Source of the DNA: Rhodovulum sulfidophilum DSM 1374
GTDB lineage: Bacteria; Pseudomonadota; Alphaproteobacteria; Rhodobacterales; Rhodobacteraceae
NCBI RefSeq assembly: GCF_001633165.1
Contig: NZ_CP015419.1
Span: forward strand, 49,164-113,163
Direction of reading: 5' to 3'
DNA: 64,000 nt
Shown piece by piece: positions 60,402 through 64,000 of the stretch. Below the pieces are notes generated by a model. It searched no databases. It saw only the letters and a list, made by a program, of their open reading frames with translations, and was not told where the DNA came from. How positions within the stretch are numbered: the first letter of the stretch is position 1; each line of letters begins with the position of its first letter. Position numbers and translations under genes: made by a program.

Positions 60402-63400
60402 TCAGAACCGGATCGAGTAGGTCGCCTGCAGCCCGTGGGACTGGCTGTTCTCGCTCAGCGTGCCCTCATAGCCGATATCCAGAACCGAGCGCTCGGTCAG
60501 TTCGGTCCGCAGACCCAGCGACAGCACCGCCTGGTTGCGGTCCAGGGCCGAGCCGGTGACCGAGAAGGCATCGCCGCCCGAGGCAAAGCGCATCGTCGAT
60601 TCCGCGTTCAGATCGCCGGTGACATGCTGCCAGGCCACCGCGCCGTGCAGGTTGCTCATCCCCGCGCCCAGACCTTCGAGATCGCGGCCGAAGCGCAGAC
60701 CCACGGTGGTGATGCCCTGGGTCAGGTCCTCGCCATCGACAGACAGCGCCGCCGAGCCGCCGGTTTCGGTGAAGCTGTCGATCTCCTGATAGAGGATCGC
60801 CTGACCGATGAAGGGCTCGAGGCTCGTGCTGCCGGCCCAGGTCTGATAGCCCAGCTCGACGAAGGCCTGCGCGGTCCGGGCCCAGTAATCGGCTTCGAGA
60901 TCCTGACGGACACCGCCCACGGTGACGGTCCGGTCGGCCGAGACGTCATCCCAGGAGTAGCTCGCCCCCATGCGCAGCGCCATCTGGCCGAAGCTCCTGG
61001 CGGTGTAGACACCCAGCTGATAGCTGTCGGCATCGCTGTCGGCGCTGCCGTCGCGGGCATCGGTATCGACCATCCCGAAGCTGCCGAAGACACCCGTGCG
61101 CCAGCCGCCATCGGTCTCGGCATCGGCCCCGATCACGACACCGCCGGTGGTCGTTTCCATACCCGAGGCGCCGTCGCTGCCGTCAAGCTTGGACCAGCTG
61201 CCATAGGCCTGTCCCCAGACCTCGGGATCGCGGAAGAAGCTGCCCGCCTCGGCGCCATAGTAAATCGCGTTGCGGGTCACCGCCGCCGGGGCCGCGCCCG
61301 CGCCGGGGGTCAGCTGACGCATCCGGTTCACCACCAGCCGACGGGTCGGCGCGGTCGATTGCAACAGCGCCCCGGCCATGCCGGCATGGGTTTCGCCCGA
61401 CAGCGCCTGATAGGTCCCGTCGACATCGCCCTCTTTGAGGAACAGCACCTTCTTGTAGAGCGGGTTGTCCTCGTCCATCGAACCGACAGCCCGCGCCGCA
61501 TTCCGCGCATTGGTGTTCGATGAACCCACCACATCCTCGAAATCGGTGTCGTTGCGGGTCAGCGCCAGCAGCACCTTGGTGTCGTCGTCATAGTCGACGG
61601 TCGTGTCGAGATAGGCGAAATAGTCCGAGACCTCGGAGAATTCGCCGCTGATGCCCTGATCGGCGGTCAGGATCGTGTACCAGGTATTCACCTTGAAATC
61701 GCCCGCGGTGTCGCTTGCCAGCCGCGACACGCTCAGCGACGAGCTGCCGCCCAAGGTGACGGTGCCGCCGGTGGTGACGGTGCCGCCCGCGCCGCCGATG
61801 TTGTTGACGGCAAAGCCGGGGGCCTCGTCCTCCTCGGTGCTTTTCACCGCCAGCAAGTCCGAGCTGCCGTCGCTGGACACGGTCACCGCGTAGCTGGCAC
61901 CGTCGGCGAAGCTGAGATCGCCGCCCGAAACGGTCAGCGTACTGATGCCCTTGCCACCCGGCGCCACGGTCGAGCCGTCCTGCAGGGTCACGTCCGACAC
62001 GGTGCCGGACCCCGCCAAGGTTGCGCCACCCATCGCTTTGATCGCGCTATGCGTGAATGTGCCGGTATCGACCGAGAGCGTCCCGCCATGGATGTTGGTA
62101 TCGCCGTCATACTCGGAATAGTCGCCGGTCAGGCTGACGGTGCCGTTATAGGCCTCGATCGCGCCGCCCCCGGTGACATCCAGCCCGAAGGTATAGTCGG
62201 TGTCGGTGATGCTAAACACGAGCGAGCCGTTGCCATTGCCAAAGGCCAGCGTCCCGGCATTCACCCTGCCCGCGTCCGACGGTTCATAGTTCCCGCCAGC
62301 GATACGGTCCCCGCCGATGATGAGCGTCCCGGTCGAGCCGCTATTCTGCGCAACGGAGATGGTGCCGTCGCAATTGCCCTTGCCACCCTCGGTGCCGACC
62401 GAAACGGTCGCGCCCCTGGACACCCTCATCGTGCCGTTGCTTCCGCCATCGACGCCGATCGCCAGACCGCCGCCGATATCGACACTTGCGCCAAGCTGGG
62501 CGATCAGCACGCCCTTCCCGCCGCGGCCGACAGTGGCGTCGTCCCGGACCGTCAGGCGCGAGGCAACGGTGTCGTTCTTGCCATCCTGTCCCGAACTGGC
62601 GACCGCGACGGTGCCACCGCCTCCCGCCTCATGGCCGACCGAAAGTTCGCCGACCGTGGCCGACGCCCCGCCAAAGATCGTGACGGCCCCGCCATTCAAC
62701 CCGTCCGTGGCATCGCCGACGCTGTCATACCCGACCGTAAGAAGGGAGTCAGACATATCCAGCTCTGACCCGATACCATTGACCATGATCGTCCCGGTCT
62801 CGGTCGCCGACCCGGTGTCATGCCCCAAAGAGACGTCGTCCTGCGCCGTGACCTTGCCGCCGCCCTTGATCGACATCTTACCCTGTCCGCCATAGCCGAT
62901 ATAGGTCTTGCCGTTCAGTGTCACATCGGCGTCCGCTACGGTCATGACGCCGGTCGATCCCTCGCCATGGCCCAGATAGGCCGTGCCGTCGACGGCAAGC
63001 GACGCACCACCCGAGACCTCGATGTCACCAGTGCCGGAATAGCCCGCGTAAAGATCGCCGCCCACCGCGACTCTGGACCCGTTATCCCTGACAGCAAGCA
63101 CGCCATAGGTGCCCTCACCGTATCCCAGCGTCAGGTCGCCCGTGCTTTCCCTTGCTTCCGGCATCTGCGTCTGGTTGCCCAGAGGCTCCGGGGCCTCGGC
63201 CTTCAGCGTCAGGGTCCCGCCATCCGAGACGGTCACGCTGCCCGAGGGATTACTTTTGGTTCCGGCCGTCGAAAAGCCGATGAAAAGCCCGTTGTCGTTC
63301 ACGGTGAAGCTCGAGCCCGCGCCGTCGATGCTCAGACTGCCCTTGCCGCCTTTACGTTCGCCTTCGGTGCCCCCCATATGGACATCGGTGTTGGCGGTCA

Positions 63401-64000
63401 CCTTGCCGCCGGTGTTCACCTCGATGGCGCCGTTGCCCATCAGGCCGACAAGAAGGTCATCGTTGAAGGTGGCTTCGGCCTTGTTGCCGACAACCAGCTT
63501 GCCGGTCGCGCCGCTGGCATAGCCCAGATCGAACTCGCCATTGGAAATGTAGGTGGAGCCCTCCCCGTCAACGGTGAAGGTCGCGTTCGAATCGTCGGTT
63601 TCGCCCACCACGACCTGGCCGTTGCTGGTGGCCTCCGAGCCGCTGAGGATGTTGAACTCGGCGGTGGTGCCCGTGTTCCGCCCCATAAGGACATTGCCGC
63701 CCAAGGTCGCGCTCGAGCCGTTTTTCAGGGTGACCTTGCCTGTGGAGCCGACGGCAAAGGCAAGCTGAAGCTCGCCGTCCGCACCGACCTTGAGGGTCCC
63801 CCTGTCGACATCGATCCGCCCGGTCGAATCCTCGCCCCGGCCAAGCTGGGTCACAGAATTGACTTCATAGGTGCCGCCATCCTCGACGTAGATCACGCCG
63901 GTCGTGCCGCCATTATAGCCGATGAATGCCCTGCCGCCCATGGTGATGTAGGTGGACCTGTCGCCGGACACGGTGAGGGTCGATTCGGTATCGCCAGCCG
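60402..64000 (-). CDS. Autotransporter with repeat-rich passenger (N-terminus beyond window)
   Basis: At least 1,199 residues are visible and the frame is still open at the right edge, so the signal peptide and start are missing. The C-terminal 270 residues are a beta-barrel translocator (EVWGQAYGSWSKLDGSDG at its start, ending in Phe: LQATYSIRF). The passenger has about twenty short repeats with a Gly-rich core such as GYGEGTYGVLAVRDNGS, GHGEGSTGVMTVADADV and GYGGQGKMSIKGGGKV, which should stack as a beta-helix. Near residue 670 passenger-type repeats (NIHGGTLSVDTG; GATLAGSGTV) continue. The barrel would export the passenger as an adhesin or surface structure. No protease motif is seen. Confidence 0.85.
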   Translation of the reverse strand, partial: AGDTESTLTVSGDRSTYITMGGRAFIGYNGGTTGVIYVEDGGTYEVNSVTQLGRGEDSTGRIDVDRGTLKVGADGELQLAFAVGSTGKVTLKNGSSATLGGNVLMGRNTGTTAEFNILSGSEATSNGQVVVGETDDSNATFTVDGEGSTYISNGEFDLGYASGATGKLVVGNKAEATFNDDLLVGLMGNGAIEVNTGGKVTANTDVHMGGTEGERKGGKGSLSIDGAGSSFTVNDNGLFIGFSTAGTKSNPSGSVTVSDGGTLTLKAEAPEPLGNQTQMPEARESTGDLTLGYGEGTYGVLAVRDNGSRVAVGGDLYAGYSGTGDIEVSGGASLAVDGTAYLGHGEGSTGVMTVADADVTLNGKTYIGYGGQGKMSIKGGGKVTAQDDVSLGHDTGSATETGTIMVNGIGSELDMSDSLLTVGYDSVGDATDGLNGGAVTIFGGASATVGELSVGHEAGGGGTVAVASSGQDGKNDTVASRLTVRDDATVGRGGKGVLIAQLGASVDIGGGLAIGVDGGSNGTMRVSRGATVSVGTEGGKGNCDGTISVAQNSGSTGTLIIGGDRIAGGNYEPSDAGRVNAGTLAFGNGNGSLVFSITDTDYTFGLDVTGGGAIEAYNGTVSLTGDYSEYDGDTNIHGGTLSVDTGTFTHSAIKAMGGATLAGSGTVSDVTLQDGSTVAPGGKGISTLTVSGGDLSFADGASYAVTVSSDGSSDLLAVKSTEEDEAPGFAVNNIGGAGGTVTTGGTVTLGGSSSLSVSRLASDTAGDFKVNTWYTILTADQGISGEFSEVSDYFAYLDTTVDYDDDTKVLLALTRNDTDFEDVVGSSNTNARNAARAVGSMDEDNPLYKKVLFLKEGDVDGTYQALSGETHAGMAGALLQSTAPTRRLVVNRMRQLTPGAGAAPAAVTRNAIYYGAEAGSFFRDPEVWGQAYGSWSKLDGSDGASGMETTTGGVVIGADAETDGGWRTGVFGSFGMVDTDARDGSADSDADSYQLGVYTARSFGQMALRMGASYSWDDVSADRTVTVGGVRQDLEADYWARTAQAFVELGYQTWAGSTSLEPFIGQAILYQEIDSFTETGGSAALSVDGEDLTQGITTVGLRFGRDLEGLGAGMSNLHGAVAWQHVTGDLNAESTMRFASGGDAFSVTGSALDRNQAVLSLGLRTELTERSVLDIGYEGTLSENSQSHGLQATYSIRF

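Noticed and set aside
60402..64000. CRISPR-like repetition
   Set aside because: The repetition is at protein level inside one long open frame, with no constant-length identical repeats and spacers.

Overview
The window is a GC-rich stretch with dense, overlapping genes. The gene content points to an alphaproteobacterium of the Rhodobacterales (Rhodovulum/Rhodobacter/Paracoccus type): a sitABCD locus next to a Mur-type Fur regulator, an NnrR/NnrS pair, an ScfR regulator beside the glyoxylate-shunt genes, and a BLUF protein related to AppA of purple bacteria. No rRNA, tRNA, CRISPR array or intact insertion sequence is visible.

Layout. 1-5 kb: end of an unknown gene, an AbrB/PIN toxin-antitoxin pair with a palindromic operator, an SDR enzyme, a DMT-family exporter, an ExoD-like protein and a stand-alone RNA ligase. 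5.3-10.5 kb: a TetR regulator divergent from a siderophore receptor, its Tat-exported binding protein and a siderophore-interacting reductase. 11-17 kb: an AraC regulator divergent from a four-gene acyl-CoA catabolic operon. 17.6-30 kb: a twelve-gene minus-strand operon for a phage-tail-like contractile injection system (baseplate subunit, sheath, tube, tube-spike adaptor, spike, PAAR-like tip, gp25, gpJ, gpI), ending in a membrane-spanning PASTA protein and two small membrane proteins. No phage head, terminase or integrase genes accompany it. 30.6-38.8 kb: a yersiniabactin-type uptake locus (two exporter-fold ABC half transporters, FyuA-like receptor, MFS importer, PchR/YbtA-like AraC regulator) without synthesis genes. 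39-45.6 kb: an AppA-like BLUF photoreceptor behind a cobalamin riboswitch, isocitrate lyase, malate synthase and ScfR. 45.6-50 kb: sitABCD and its Mur-type regulator. 50-51.5 kb: a second cobalamin riboswitch ahead of a short MetE. 51.8-54.3 kb: NnrR, a decayed pseudoazurin gene behind an intact FNR/NnrR-type site, and NnrS. 54.8-58.8 kb: a two-gene SufC/SufB-like pair, a periplasmic binding protein and HutX. 59.8-64 kb: a small lipoprotein and the 3' part of a large autotransporter that runs off the right edge.

Metal acquisition is the main theme: two siderophore systems, Mn/Fe uptake, haem handling, Fe-S assembly and cobalamin-controlled genes. The most unusual items are the membrane-linked contractile injection operon with a beta-propeller fused to its gpJ-like subunit, the cobalamin riboswitch ahead of a BLUF protein, the SmsCB-like minimal SUF pair, and the pseudoazurin gene that has lost its copper ligands.
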